In this document: piece by piece, positions 49,003 to 59,166 of the stretch | How the letters are laid out: each line of letters opens with the position of its first letter | Position numbering within the stretch: the stretch's first letter is position 1 | Source: Sphingopyxis sp. 113P3 | Lineage (GTDB): Bacteria; Pseudomonadota; Alphaproteobacteria; Sphingomonadales; Sphingomonadaceae | Reading direction: 5' to 3' | DNA length: 64,000 bases | NCBI RefSeq assembly: GCF_001278035.1 | Contig: NZ_CP009452.1 | Location: forward strand, 1,521,501-1,585,500 | Notes under the pieces: generated by a model | The model's input: only the letters and a program-made list of their open reading frames with translations | Database searches by the model: none | Told to the model about the DNA's origin: nothing | Made by a program: the position numbers and the translations under genes

Positions 49003-51032
<2,030 letters not shown>

Positions 51033-51114
51033 TCGCCGAGCCTTTGCGCGGGGGTTGCCAGCGCCCCCGCATTCGCTAGGACTGAGCCCTCGCATAGCGA
51101 ACGGGGGGTTTCCG

Positions 51115-51840
51115 ATGAAGGAGCGGGTACCTGCGGCCGCGCGGTCGCGGCTGTTCCTGGGCCTCGCCTGGGTCGGGGCAGCGGCAGCGTTGGTGGGCTT
51201 TGCCAAGACCTTCATTCACCCGCTGCTCACCGGCACCTTTCGCGGGCATCCAGCCATATATGGGCACGCTGCACTGCTCTTTGGCTGGGTCGCCTTCTTT
51301 CTGGTCCAGACGTTGCTGGTTAATCGCGGCAAGCTGGTCTGGCACCGGCGGTTGGGCGGGATCGGGGCGGCGCTTGGCATAGGGGCCGTGGTGTCGACGA
51401 TTGCCGTCGCGACGCTCGCGGCTCGCCGAACGGCAGCAGCGGGCGATCTTGACGGCGCGCAAGGCGAATTGCTCGTCGTGCAGCTGGAGATGAGTGCATT
51501 TGCAACCCTCGTCGCGGCGGCGATCCATTTTCGCCGGCGCCCTGACATTCACAAGCGGCTCATGCTGCTTGCGTTCATCGGTTCGCTCGGCCCCGCCTGG
51601 TTTCGCTTCCGTCACTATTTCCCGGAGGTCGGCAACCCGCTTTTCCTCTATTCGGTCCTGCTCGCCGACTCCCTGATCCTCATCGCGATGCTCGCCGACC
51701 TGCTGCGATACGGGCGCCCGCATCGCGTCTATGTGCAGGCCGGCGGTGCGATGGTGGCATTGCACCTTGTGGAGGTCTTCGCCTTCGCTTCGTCGCCCTT
51801 TCGGGCCGTAGCCGCGACGATTGCAGGTCCGATGCTCTGA
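51115..51840 (+). CDS. Integral membrane protein of unknown function (241 aa)
   Basis: A 241-residue protein with about six hydrophobic segments, including LGLAWVGAAAALVGFAKTF, GHAALLFGWVAFFLVQTLLV and GAALGIGAVVSTIAVATLA. Conserved-looking polar residues include HPAIYGHAALLFGW, KLVWHRRLGG and HKRLMLL, a histidine-bearing pattern reminiscent of DUF2306-like or cytochrome-like membrane proteins, without proof of haem binding. It begins 82 bases after eno. A perfect GC stem (51048-51070) in that gap may attenuate eno read-through. Confidence 0.7.
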   Translation: MKERVPAAARSRLFLGLAWVGAAAALVGFAKTFIHPLLTGTFRGHPAIYGHAALLFGWVAFFLVQTLLVNRGKLVWHRRLGGIGAALGIGAVVSTIAVATLAARRTAAAGDLDGAQGELLVVQLEMSAFATLVAAAIHFRRRPDIHKRLMLLAFIGSLGPAWFRFRHYFPEVGNPLFLYSVLLADSLILIAMLADLLRYGRPHRVYVQAGGAMVALHLVEVFAFASSPFRAVAATIAGPML

Positions 51841-51892
51841 ATCTGGCCGCATCCCGCTTGACGCCGCGAATCAACTCTGATTCAAGGCGCTG

Positions 51893-52219
51893 ATGACGCA
51901 GCGCCACAAATTCCGCAAATCGGTAGATCGGGCCATTGGTCCGACGATCGCGGTGATCGCGGTGGCGGCGATGATCGGCTATATCATCTTCGGCCCAACC
52001 GGTCTTTACGCCTGGGGCGACTATAGTCAGTCGGTCGAGAAAAAGCGCGTGGTGCTGAGCGAACTGACGAAGAAGCAGAACGAGCTTCAGAACCGCGTCA
52101 ACCTGCTCGACCGACGGCGGGTCGATCCCGATCTCGCCGACGAATATGTGCGAGAAAAGCTTGGCGTGATGCACCCCGACGAGATCGCAATCCCGATGGA
52201 CGGGGCCAAGAGGCCCTGA
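51893..52219 (+). CDS. ftsB: Cell division protein FtsB/DivIC
   Basis: A 108-residue bitopic septal protein. One membrane helix (IAVIAVAAMIGYIIFG) is followed by a coiled coil (EKKRVVLSELTKKQNELQNRVNLL) and the conserved DPDLADEYVREKLGVMHPDE motif with the FtsL/FtsQ-contact region. In alphaproteobacteria this gene sits between eno and pdhA, as here. It probably recruits or activates the septal peptidoglycan synthases with FtsL and FtsQ. Confidence 0.92.
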   Translation: MTQRHKFRKSVDRAIGPTIAVIAVAAMIGYIIFGPTGLYAWGDYSQSVEKKRVVLSELTKKQNELQNRVNLLDRRRVDPDLADEYVREKLGVMHPDEIAIPMDGAKRP

Positions 52220-52232
52220 AGGCACGCCGCTC

Positions 52233-52254
52233 CCCGTAGCGCGGGGTTTCCTTT
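52233..52254 (+). terminator. Probable terminator of ftsB
   Basis: CCCCG and CGGGG pair around a five-base loop, followed by TTTCCTTTT, 13 bases after the ftsB stop. The stem is short, so confidence is moderate. Confidence 0.55.
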
Positions 52255-52366
52255 TCAACGCGGGTGAATTCGAACCCGCAGACGGGCCCCGCGTTACCAC
52301 GCTCCTCATAGCGCCTCGCCGCGACCGGATCGCGGCGGCCCCCCGTGTCGGTCGGGGGTGCGGCTG

Positions 52367-52440
52367 CGATTGCACGAAATGCAATCGTGCGGAGGGAACA
52401 AATGGCCCGATTGCAGCGCTTTGGATTGCAGAAATTGCAT
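52367..52440 (+). promoter_or_regulatory. TTGCA repeat cluster upstream of pdhA
   Basis: In a 74-base stretch there is a perfect inverted repeat (arms CGATTGCA/TGCAATCG, five-base centre CGAAA; 52367-52387), a single ATTGCAG (52410-52416), and a direct pair ATTGCAGAA-ATTGCAT (52425-52440). Spaced TTGCA half-sites resemble operators described for ScfR/PccR/RamB-type regulators of acyl-CoA and acetate metabolism. The cluster ends 105 bases before the pdhA start. The intergenic region (52220-52544) otherwise shows only hairpins, including GCGGGT/ACCCGC at 52260-52279. Confidence 0.5.
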
Positions 52441-52544
52441 ACGTAGAGCGCCCGCCTCTCGCCGTCCCGGCGAAAGTTGCCAAACAGGGCAGGGCGCCCC
52501 TATAGGGGGCCTTGCCGTAACGGCTAAACGCAAAGGAAATCGCC

Positions 52545-53615
52545 TTGGCCAAAGCACCCGCGCGCAATGCCACCGCGCCAAAAAAATCCGCCTCCACGCC
52601 CGCTCCCACGCCGAACCGCGAGAAGCCCCGCGACCCTGCGCCCTATGAGGCGACGCCTGAGGAACTCGAAAAATTCTATCGCGAGATGCTGCTGATCCGC
52701 CGCTTTGAGGAGAAGGCCGGTCAGCTTTATGGTCTCGGCCTGATCGGCGGCTTCTGTCATCTTTATATTGGCCAGGAAGCCGTTGCAGTGGGCCTGCAGT
52801 CGGCGCTCGACGGCGACAAGGACAGCGTGATCACCGGCTACCGCGATCACGGCCATATGCTCGCCTATGGCATCGACCCCAAGGTCATCATGGCCGAGCT
52901 CACCGGACGCCAGGCCGGCATTTCGAAGGGCAAGGGCGGCTCGATGCACATGTTCAGCGTCGAGCATAAATTCTATGGCGGGCATGGCATTGTCGGCGCG
53001 CAGGTGTCGCTCGGCACGGGCCTTGCCTTTGCCCACAAATATCGCGGGGACGGCGGCGTCGCCATGGCCTATTTCGGCGACGGCGCGGCGAACCAGGGCC
53101 AGGTGTACGAGAGCTTCAACATGGCCGAGCTCTGGAAACTGCCGATCATTTTCGTGATCGAGAACAATCAATATGCGATGGGCACCTCGGTCAATCGCTC
53201 GTCGGCCGAAGACCAGCTCTATCGCCGCGGCGAGAGCTTCCGCATCCCCGGCATGCAGGTCGACGGCATGGACGTGCTCGCGGTGCGCGGCGCGGCGGAA
53301 GCCGCGCTCGAATGGGTGCGCGCGGGCAAGGGGCCGATCCTCCTCGAGCTCAAGACCTATCGCTATCGCGGCCACTCGATGTCCGACCCTGCCAAATATC
53401 GCAGCCGGGAGGAAGTTCAGGCGGTGCGCGACAAGAGTGACGCTATCGAGCATCTGAAAAAGCTGATGCAGGACGCTGGAATCAGCGAAGACAAATTCAA
53501 GGAGATCGACAAGGAGATCCGCCAGATCGTGAGCGACGCGGCCGACTTTGCCGAAAGTGCGCCTGAGCCCGACCTTTCCGAACTCTATACCGACGTGCTG
53601 GTGGAGCAATATTGA
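52545..53615 (+). CDS. pdhA: Pyruvate dehydrogenase E1 component, alpha subunit
   Basis: A 356-residue thiamine-diphosphate enzyme subunit. The ThDP motif is [20 protein letters not shown] with the closing NNQ ([10 protein letters not shown]). [13 protein letters not shown] is the phosphorylation-loop region of E1-alpha. The start is TTG 52545, with AAAGGAAAT eight bases before; the first 35 residues are Ala/Pro-rich, as in sphingomonads. It is co-transcribed with pdhB, one base away. E2 and E3 are not in the window. Confidence 0.95.
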   Translation: MAKAPARNATAPKKSASTPAPTPNREKPRDPAPYEATPEELEKFYREMLLIRRFEEKAGQLYGLGLIGGFCHLYIGQEAVAVGLQSALDGDKDSVITGYRDHGHMLAYGIDPKVIMAELTGRQAGISKGKGGSMHMFSVEHKFYGGHGIVGAQVSLGTGLAFAHKYRGDGGVAMAYFGDGAANQGQVYESFNMAELWKLPIIFVIENNQYAMGTSVNRSSAEDQLYRRGESFRIPGMQVDGMDVLAVRGAAEAALEWVRAGKGPILLELKTYRYRGHSMSDPAKYRSREEVQAVRDKSDAIEHLKKLMQDAGISEDKFKEIDKEIRQIVSDAADFAESAPEPDLSELYTDVLVEQY

Positions 53616-53616
53616 G

Positions 53617-54999
53617 ATGGCGATCGAATTGAAGATGCCGGCGCTTTCGCCGACGATGGAAGAAGGCACGCTCGCCAAGTGGCTCGTCAAGGAAGGCGAC
53701 ACGGTAAAGTCAGGCGACATTCTCGCCGAGATCGAGACCGACAAGGCGACGATGGAATTCGAAGCCATTGACGAGGGGACAATCGCCTCGATCCTGGTTC
53801 CCGAGGGCACCGACAACGTCAAGGTCGGAACCGTGATCGCGACGATCGCGGGCGAGGGCGAGGATGCTGCAGCGCCTGCCGCAGCGCCGGCTCCCGCTCC
53901 GGCTGCAGACGCTGAGACGGCCGAGCCCGATCCGACGCCCGCACCTGTTCCTGTCGCCGAGAAGCCTGTGGCAAAGGAACGGGCGTCCGATCCAGACATT
54001 CCGCAAGGCACGGCCATGCAGCGGCTGACCGTGCGCGAAGCGCTGCGCGATGCCATGGCCGAGGAAATGCGCAAGGATGAGCGCATCTTCGTGATGGGCG
54101 AAGAAGTCGCCGAATATCAGGGTGCCTACAAGGTTACCCAAGGCCTGCTCGACGAGTTCGGCGACAAGCGGGTCGTCGACACGCCGATCACCGAATATGG
54201 CTTTGCCGGCCTCGGCACCGGTGCCGCGATGGGCGGTCTTCGGCCGATCATCGAGTTCATGACCTTCAACTTCGCGATGCAGGCGATCGATCACATCATC
54301 AACTCGGCGGCGAAGACCAACTATATGTCGGGCGGCCAGATGCGCTGTCCGATCGTGTTTCGCGGTCCCAATGGCGCTGCGAGCCGCGTCGCGGCGCAGC
54401 ACAGTCAGAATTATGCGCCCTGGTATGCAAGCGTTCCGGGCCTCATCGTGATCTCGCCCTATGATGCGGCCGATGCAAAGGGGCTGCTGAAGGCCGCGAT
54501 CCGCAGCGAAGATCCTGTCGTCTTCCTCGAGAACGAGCTTCTTTACGGCCGCAGTTTCGATGTCCCCGAGGTTGAGGATTTCGTGCTGCCGATCGGCAAG
54601 GCCCGAATTATGCGCGAAGGCAGCGACGTCACAATCGTCAGCTACTCGATCGGCGTCGGGCTCGCGCTCGAAGCCGCCGACGCATTGGCTGCCGAGGGGA
54701 TCGAGGCCGAGGTCATCGACCTTCGGACCCTGCGTCCGCTCGACACCGAGACGGTTCTGGCGAGCCTCAAGAAGACGAACCGCCTCGTCATCGTCGAGGA
54801 AGGCTGGCCTGTCTGCTCGATCGCGAGCGAGCTCGCGATGGTCGCGATGGAGCAGGGTTTCGACGACCTCGATGCCCCGGTAACGCGCGTTTGCAACGAG
54901 GATGTGCCGCTGCCTTACGCTGCAAATCTTGAAAAGGCGGCGCTGGTCGACACCCCGCGTGTGATCGCGGCGGTGAAGGCCGTTTGCAACCGGGGCTGA
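53617..54999 (+). CDS. pdhB: Pyruvate dehydrogenase E1 component, beta subunit, with N-terminal lipoyl domain
   Basis: A 460-residue protein. Residues 1-80 are a lipoyl domain with the modified lysine in [17 protein letters not shown], joined by an Ala/Pro linker (residues 85-125) to the transketolase-fold beta subunit ([52 protein letters not shown]). Fusion of a lipoyl domain to E1-beta is an alphaproteobacterial trait. ATG 53617 begins one base after the pdhA stop. With pdhA it forms the E1 tetramer that feeds the citric-acid cycle. Confidence 0.96.
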   Translation: MAIELKMPALSPTMEEGTLAKWLVKEGDTVKSGDILAEIETDKATMEFEAIDEGTIASILVPEGTDNVKVGTVIATIAGEGEDAAAPAAAPAPAPAADAETAEPDPTPAPVPVAEKPVAKERASDPDIPQGTAMQRLTVREALRDAMAEEMRKDERIFVMGEEVAEYQGAYKVTQGLLDEFGDKRVVDTPITEYGFAGLGTGAAMGGLRPIIEFMTFNFAMQAIDHIINSAAKTNYMSGGQMRCPIVFRGPNGAASRVAAQHSQNYAPWYASVPGLIVISPYDAADAKGLLKAAIRSEDPVVFLENELLYGRSFDVPEVEDFVLPIGKARIMREGSDVTIVSYSIGVGLALEAADALAAEGIEAEVIDLRTLRPLDTETVLASLKKTNRLVIVEEGWPVCSIASELAMVAMEQGFDDLDAPVTRVCNEDVPLPYAANLEKAALVDTPRVIAAVKAVCNRG

Positions 55000-55030
55000 T
55001 TTTCAGCGCCGCACCCAAAGTCCGCTCGCA

Positions 55031-55071
55031 CCGAGCTTGCCGACGGGAAAAAACTCTTTCGGCAAGCTTGG
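55031..55071. repeat. Long palindromic hairpin downstream of pdhB
   Basis: AGCTTGCCGA and TCGGCAAGCT form ten perfect pairs around a 15-base loop containing an A run, extended outwards by a G-T and two G-C pairs. It lies 32 bases after the pdhB stop; no T run follows on either strand. It may be a terminator or a regulatory RNA element. Confidence 0.55.
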
Positions 55072-55117
55072 GGAGAGCTGTTCTTATTGCGTGCGTTCGG
55101 TTCTAACGCAGGGCGGC

Positions 55118-55759
55118 ATGACAGCTGAAGCGGCACCCCTTCCGAGCCTCTATCCGGACCTTCGCGACCCGCGCGTGATGGTCGCGGCACCGCGCGCGCG
55201 GCGCGCGGCGCTCGCAGGGCTGTGGGCGCTCGCCGAGCGGCTGACCAGGCTGCTTCGGGATGCGCGCGAGCCGATGATCGGGCAGATCAAGCTTGCCTGG
55301 TGGCGTGACATGATGGCGCTGCTGGCCAGCGATCCCGCCGCGCTGCCAAAGGGCGAGCCGCTGCTCGCCGAGTTGCAGGCGAACTGGGCCGGAGAGGGCG
55401 GGCTCGCCGCGCTTGTCGATGCGGCGGAAGCGGCGCTCCTTGCCGATAGCGATCCGGCGCGCCGGGATGCCGCGCGAGCCTTTGGGGCGGTGCTGTTCAG
55501 CCTTTCTGGCGGCGCGGAGGCGGCGGGATGCCGATGGGGCCTCGTCTGGAGCGCCGCGCTCCAGGAGGAGGAAAGTGCGGCGCGGGACCTGCTTGCTGCT
55601 GCCCGCGCCGAGCCCGCCCAGCCGCGTGCGGCCTTTTCAGGAACGCGCGCCTTGCTGATGCTCGATCGCTGGGCAGGGGCGATCGCGGCGCGCGCAGGTG
55701 AGCGCCATTGGCGCCGCGAAGGATTGCTGCTGCTGCGCATAGGCCTCATGGGCCGCTGA
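55118..55759 (+). CDS. Squalene/phytoene synthase-fold protein (NDUFAF6-like)
   Basis: A 213-residue helical protein matching the squalene/phytoene synthase superfamily, but short and without the usual DxxxD catalytic pairs. Segments AGLWALAERLTRLLRDAREPMIGQIKLAWWRDMM match the first half of the fold. Such bacterial proteins are related to NDUFAF6, a complex I assembly factor, and may bind prenyl ligands. Catalytic activity is doubtful because the aspartate motifs are lacking. It lies downstream of pdhB and upstream of cysE, with own spacing. Confidence 0.7.
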   Translation: MTAEAAPLPSLYPDLRDPRVMVAAPRARRAALAGLWALAERLTRLLRDAREPMIGQIKLAWWRDMMALLASDPAALPKGEPLLAELQANWAGEGGLAALVDAAEAALLADSDPARRDAARAFGAVLFSLSGGAEAAGCRWGLVWSAALQEEESAARDLLAAARAEPAQPRAAFSGTRALLMLDRWAGAIAARAGERHWRREGLLLLRIGLMGR

Positions 55760-55841
55760 TCGAATAATATGCGCCAGGGGTGGAAATAGGGTACGCCAGC
55801 CTCTATCTTGCGGCAAACCACAGGGTCTCAGGGGACATTCT

Positions 55842-56555
55842 ATGTTCAACGGGCTGGTCGCCTATCTCGATTCGATCAAGGCGCGCGACCCTGCGCCGCG
55901 GTCGCGCTGGGAAATCCTCCTCTACCCGGGGCTGCTCGCGGTCGGCATGCACCGCGTGGCGCACTGGCTGTTCGAGGCGGACCTGTTTTTTCTCGCGCGC
56001 TTCGTCAATCACCTTGCGCGCTGGCTCACCGGGATCGACATTCACCCGGGGGCGAAGATCGGCCGCCACCTCTTCATCGATCACGGTTTCGGCGTCGTCA
56101 TCGGCGAAACCGCAGAGATCGGTGACAATGTCTCCATCTACCAGGACGTGACGCTGGGCGGCACAGACCCTGCCAATGGCATTGGGGGCAAGCGTCATCC
56201 GACGCTCGCCGACGACGTGATCGTAGGCTCTGGCGCGCAGATTCTGGGGCCGGTCACCGTCCACGCGCGCGCGCGCATCGGCGCCAATGCGGTGGTGACC
56301 AAAGACGTGCCCGAAGGCGCGGTGATGGTCGGCATTCCCGCGCGCTCCACGCTCGTTGACGCGGCTGAATATGCCCGCGAGTTCGTGCCCTATGGCACGC
56401 CGTGCAGCGAAACCTTCGACCCTGCGACGCAGAAGATCGAGATCCTTCAGTGCCAGCTTGAGCAATTGCAAAAGCAGCTCGCAGCGCTGATCGCCGAGCG
56501 CGATGCCGAGGGCAATGACACGTCGCGGCGCAAGGGGAGCCGGACGCGCGCCTGA
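55842..56555 (+). CDS. cysE: Serine O-acetyltransferase (CysE/EpsC-type)
   Basis: A 237-residue acetyltransferase that activates serine for cysteine synthesis. A helical N-terminus (RSRWEILLYPGLLAVGMHRVAHWL) precedes the left-handed beta-helix with hexapeptide repeats (IDIHPGAKIGRHLFIDHGFGVVIGETAEIG ... LGGTD ... VVGSGAQILGPV). The catalytic histidine is in FIDHGFG. The C-terminal tail forms a coiled coil and may bind CysK. Overlaps the DUF2794 gene by one base (TGATG). Confidence 0.93.
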   Translation: MFNGLVAYLDSIKARDPAPRSRWEILLYPGLLAVGMHRVAHWLFEADLFFLARFVNHLARWLTGIDIHPGAKIGRHLFIDHGFGVVIGETAEIGDNVSIYQDVTLGGTDPANGIGGKRHPTLADDVIVGSGAQILGPVTVHARARIGANAVVTKDVPEGAVMVGIPARSTLVDAAEYAREFVPYGTPCSETFDPATQKIEILQCQLEQLQKQLAALIAERDAEGNDTSRRKGSRTRA

Positions 56556-56902
56556 TGGGGACGGTGACACCTCTGCCGCCTTCACTCCGCGCGGCGCCGC
56601 TCCAGACGGGCTTCGACCGGCACGAGTTGACCCGTATCCTCGATCTTTACGGACGCATGGTCGCGGCCGGAAAGTGGCGCGACTACGCGATGGATTTTCA
56701 GCGCGATGTCGCGATCTTTTCCGCCTTTCGGCGGACCGCCGAGCGCCCCGAGTATCGCATCGAAAAGCGCCCCGCCTTGCGAAGCCGCCAGGGCATGTGG
56801 TCCCTGGTCTCCGAGGGCGGGGCGATCCTGAAGCGCGGGGACGAGCTATCGAATGTGCTCGCCCCCGTCGAACGCAAGCTTATGAAGCTGGTTGGGGGCT
56901 GA
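56555..56902 (+). CDS. DUF2794 family protein
   Basis: A 115-residue protein with the DUF2794 pattern FDRHELTRILDLYGRMVAAGKWRDYAMDF ... VAIFSAFRRTAERPEYRIEKRPALR. Function unknown; restricted to alphaproteobacteria. Its ATG shares a base with the cysE stop, so it is in the same transcription unit. Its 3' end overlaps the convergent membrane-protein gene by 23 bases. Confidence 0.85.
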   Translation: MGTVTPLPPSLRAAPLQTGFDRHELTRILDLYGRMVAAGKWRDYAMDFQRDVAIFSAFRRTAERPEYRIEKRPALRSRQGMWSLVSEGGAILKRGDELSNVLAPVERKLMKLVGG

Positions 56903-57944
56903 CCGTCGCCGGCAGCTGGCTCGCAAGATTGGCGGGCAGCGTCCCGACCACCGCTGCACGCGCATTCTGCCAGAAAGCCGAAAGCAGCAGCAGCGCCGAG
57001 CCGATCACGAAGGCGGTCAGTGCAACGTTGAGTTCAACCGCGCCGAAGGTCTGGAAGAGCTGGGTCAGCGCGAAGAGCACATAGGCGAGCGCGGAGACGA
57101 GCAGCGCCCGTCGATCGATCGCGAGCGCGATCAGCCCGAACAGCACATAGATGGCCACGACCATCACCGCCGCGCCGCTCGAGATATTGTCGCCCTGCGT
57201 TACGCCGAGAAGGTGGAAGATCGGATGCGCAATCATCGGCGCCGCAAGAAGATGGAGCCAGAAGGCAACGTCGCTACGGCGTGTCTGGCGCGTCCGGTCG
57301 CTGCGATCCCACCACATTGCAAGCGCGAAAACGCCGAGCCCGGCGACGAGCACCAGTGTCATTACAAGCGTCTGCGAATGCTGCGGGACACCGGTGAGCG
57401 ACAGTATCAGAGCAACCGCCGTCGCCGCGAGCGCCGCGGTTCCTGCCGCGACCGTGATCGGCACCATGAAGCGCCTCCAGTGCAGCCAGGTCGCGCCCGC
57501 TGTGACGAGCGCGATGCTGCCGGCAAGCAGCGCGCCGAGCGTCTCGCCCGGACTCCTGCCGAACAGGGCTTCGCCATGTGCAACGAGGAAGCCGACCATC
57601 GTCGCGGCGACGCCGCCGGCAAAGGCGAGCATCAGCACGATGCTCGGAAGCGCCATGCGACGCTTACGCGTGAAATACTCCGCAAGAAACCATGAAGACG
57701 CCGCAACAAATGCGCCCGCGAGGGCATTGTGGATCGATTCTCCGATCCACGCGACGGCGACGAGGAGGATCACCGCGGCGATGCTGACGAAGATGTCGTT
57801 GAATCCGGTGATGAGGCGAAAATGCTCCTCATCGGCACCGGGAGCGGCGCGAACCGACGCGACGTGCGACCGGAAAGCCGCGGCGGCCTCCGGCGTCAAC
57901 ACTTTTGCATCGACCGCAGCTTGCAGGTCGCTTTCACTGTACAT
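56880..57944 (-). CDS. Polytopic membrane protein (354 aa)
   Basis: A 354-residue protein. A soluble N-terminal part of about 50 residues ([26 protein letters not shown]), typical of DUF2157-like or related membrane proteins, is followed by about ten hydrophobic segments (for example IFVSIAAVILLVAVAWIGES, LALLGAF-like stretches and AIYVLFGLIALAIDRRALLVS). ATG 57944 (MYSESDL) is preceded by AAGGACGACC. Function unknown. The converging DUF2794 gene shares 23 bases at its end. Confidence 0.75.
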   Translation of the reverse strand: MYSESDLQAAVDAKVLTPEAAAAFRSHVASVRAAPGADEEHFRLITGFNDIFVSIAAVILLVAVAWIGESIHNALAGAFVAASSWFLAEYFTRKRRMALPSIVLMLAFAGGVAATMVGFLVAHGEALFGRSPGETLGALLAGSIALVTAGATWLHWRRFMVPITVAAGTAALAATAVALILSLTGVPQHSQTLVMTLVLVAGLGVFALAMWWDRSDRTRQTRRSDVAFWLHLLAAPMIAHPIFHLLGVTQGDNISSGAAVMVVAIYVLFGLIALAIDRRALLVSALAYVLFALTQLFQTFGAVELNVALTAFVIGSALLLLSAFWQNARAAVVGTLPANLASQLPATVSPQPAS

Positions 57945-58087
57945 CGGGGTCGTCCTTCTAGACCGATCCCCTTGCCCCGCGCAGTTTATGCCACAGCTGT
58001 ATTGGTGATGCAATACGATAAGTCAGGCAGGCATGCGCCTGTTTCGGCGCCATCCGCGCCGATGATGACCGCAGCGCGGTAGGTCCC

Positions 58088-58122
58088 CCAGGCAGGAACG
58101 CCGACAGGGCGTTCCTGCCTGG
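58088..58122. repeat. Perfect 15-base inverted repeat
   Basis: The arms CCAGGCAGGAACGCC and GGCGTTCCTGCCTGG are exact inverted copies around GACAG. The element lies in the gap between two leftward genes, 16 bases downstream of the SDR stop, and has no T run, so it is either a non-canonical terminator, an RNA stabilising hairpin or a mobile palindromic element. Confidence 0.7.
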
Positions 58123-58138
58123 CAGGGGGGTGTCAGCT

Positions 58139-59041
58139 TCAGCCAAGCGCCTGCAGCGCCTTCATCACGATCATCGACTGTTCGCTTCCCGATTGCGGGA
58201 CGATTTCGCCGGTGCGGTCGGTGATCTTGTCCCACGCGGCAGCAATGCCTTCGGGGGTGCGCTCGTCCTCGGGGAGCGCGACGCCAGGCGTCGCGGTGAC
58301 ATAGGCGGCGTGATAGGCCCCCGCGCCCGCGCCGACGATCATGTTGGTGGGGGCGTCCTCGCTGACGAGGAAGAGCGCCGCGGGCACCACATTTTCCGGT
58401 GTGAACTTTTCGAACAGTTCGGGCGGGAAGATGTCCTCGGTCATGCGCGTTCCTGCAACCGGTGCGATGGTGTTGCAGCGGATATTATATTTTGCGCCTT
58501 CAAGGTGAAGCGTCTTGGTAAGCCCTGCGAGGCCGAGCTTTGCCGCTCCATAATTTGCCTGGCCAAAATTGCCGTAGAGCCCCGTCGACGAGGCGGTCAT
58601 CAGGATGCGGCCATAGGCCTGTTCGCGCATCAGGTCCCAGCATGCCTTGGTGACGTTGGCGCTGCCGATGAGGTGGACCTTCACGACGAGGTCGAAATCC
58701 TCCATCGTCATCTTCGCGAAGCTCTTGTCGCGCAGGATCCCCGCATTGTTGACCAGAATGTGAACGCCGCCCCATTCTTCCTTCGCCTTTGCCACCATTT
58801 CGGCCATCTGCTCATATTCCGTCACGCTGCCGCCGTTCGACATGGCGGTGCCGCCCGCCGCGCGGATTTCCTCGACCACCTCGAGCGCTGCGTCCGAATG
58901 CCCCGTACCATCGCGTGCGCCGCCAAGATCGTTGACGACCACCTTCGCCCCGCGCCGCGCGAGTTCGAGCGCATATGCGCGGCCGAGCCCACCGCCGGCG
59001 CCGGTCACTATGGCCACGCGTCCGTCAAAATTGATCGTCAT
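58139..59041 (-). CDS. SDR-family 3-hydroxyacyl-CoA dehydrogenase (MFE-2 type)
   Basis: A 300-residue short-chain dehydrogenase. TGxxxGxG cofactor motif is VTGAGGGLGRAYAL, the NAG motif is LVNNAGILRDKSF, the catalytic tetrad includes S (ASSTGLYG) and YGAAK. The pattern KVVVNDLGGARDGTG is that of the dehydrogenase domain of peroxisomal multifunctional enzyme type 2 (HSD17B4), acting on (3R)-hydroxyacyl-CoA. No hydratase or SCP2 domain follows, so it is free-standing. Role in fatty-acid or sterol degradation inferred. Confidence 0.88.
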   Translation of the reverse strand: MTINFDGRVAIVTGAGGGLGRAYALELARRGAKVVVNDLGGARDGTGHSDAALEVVEEIRAAGGTAMSNGGSVTEYEQMAEMVAKAKEEWGGVHILVNNAGILRDKSFAKMTMEDFDLVVKVHLIGSANVTKACWDLMREQAYGRILMTASSTGLYGNFGQANYGAAKLGLAGLTKTLHLEGAKYNIRCNTIAPVAGTRMTEDIFPPELFEKFTPENVVPAALFLVSEDAPTNMIVGAGAGAYHAAYVTATPGVALPEDERTPEGIAAAWDKITDRTGEIVPQSGSEQSMIVMKALQALG

Positions 59042-59166
59042 GATGAACTCCCAAAAGCCGGGGTCCCAGATGGGTTGCCCAAGAAAACCGGTCCGTCCCT
59101 TAATCGTTCGCAGCGCGCTGGCAAGGGCGAAAGGGCGGAAAAGAGCACGGCCTGAGGAAGCCAGGT

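Noticed and set aside
52260..52290. T-arm-like hairpin (GGGTTCGAATTC) on the minus strand
   Set aside because: The stem and loop lengths do not fit a tRNA T-arm (eight-base loop), and no acceptor or anticodon arm can be built around it.
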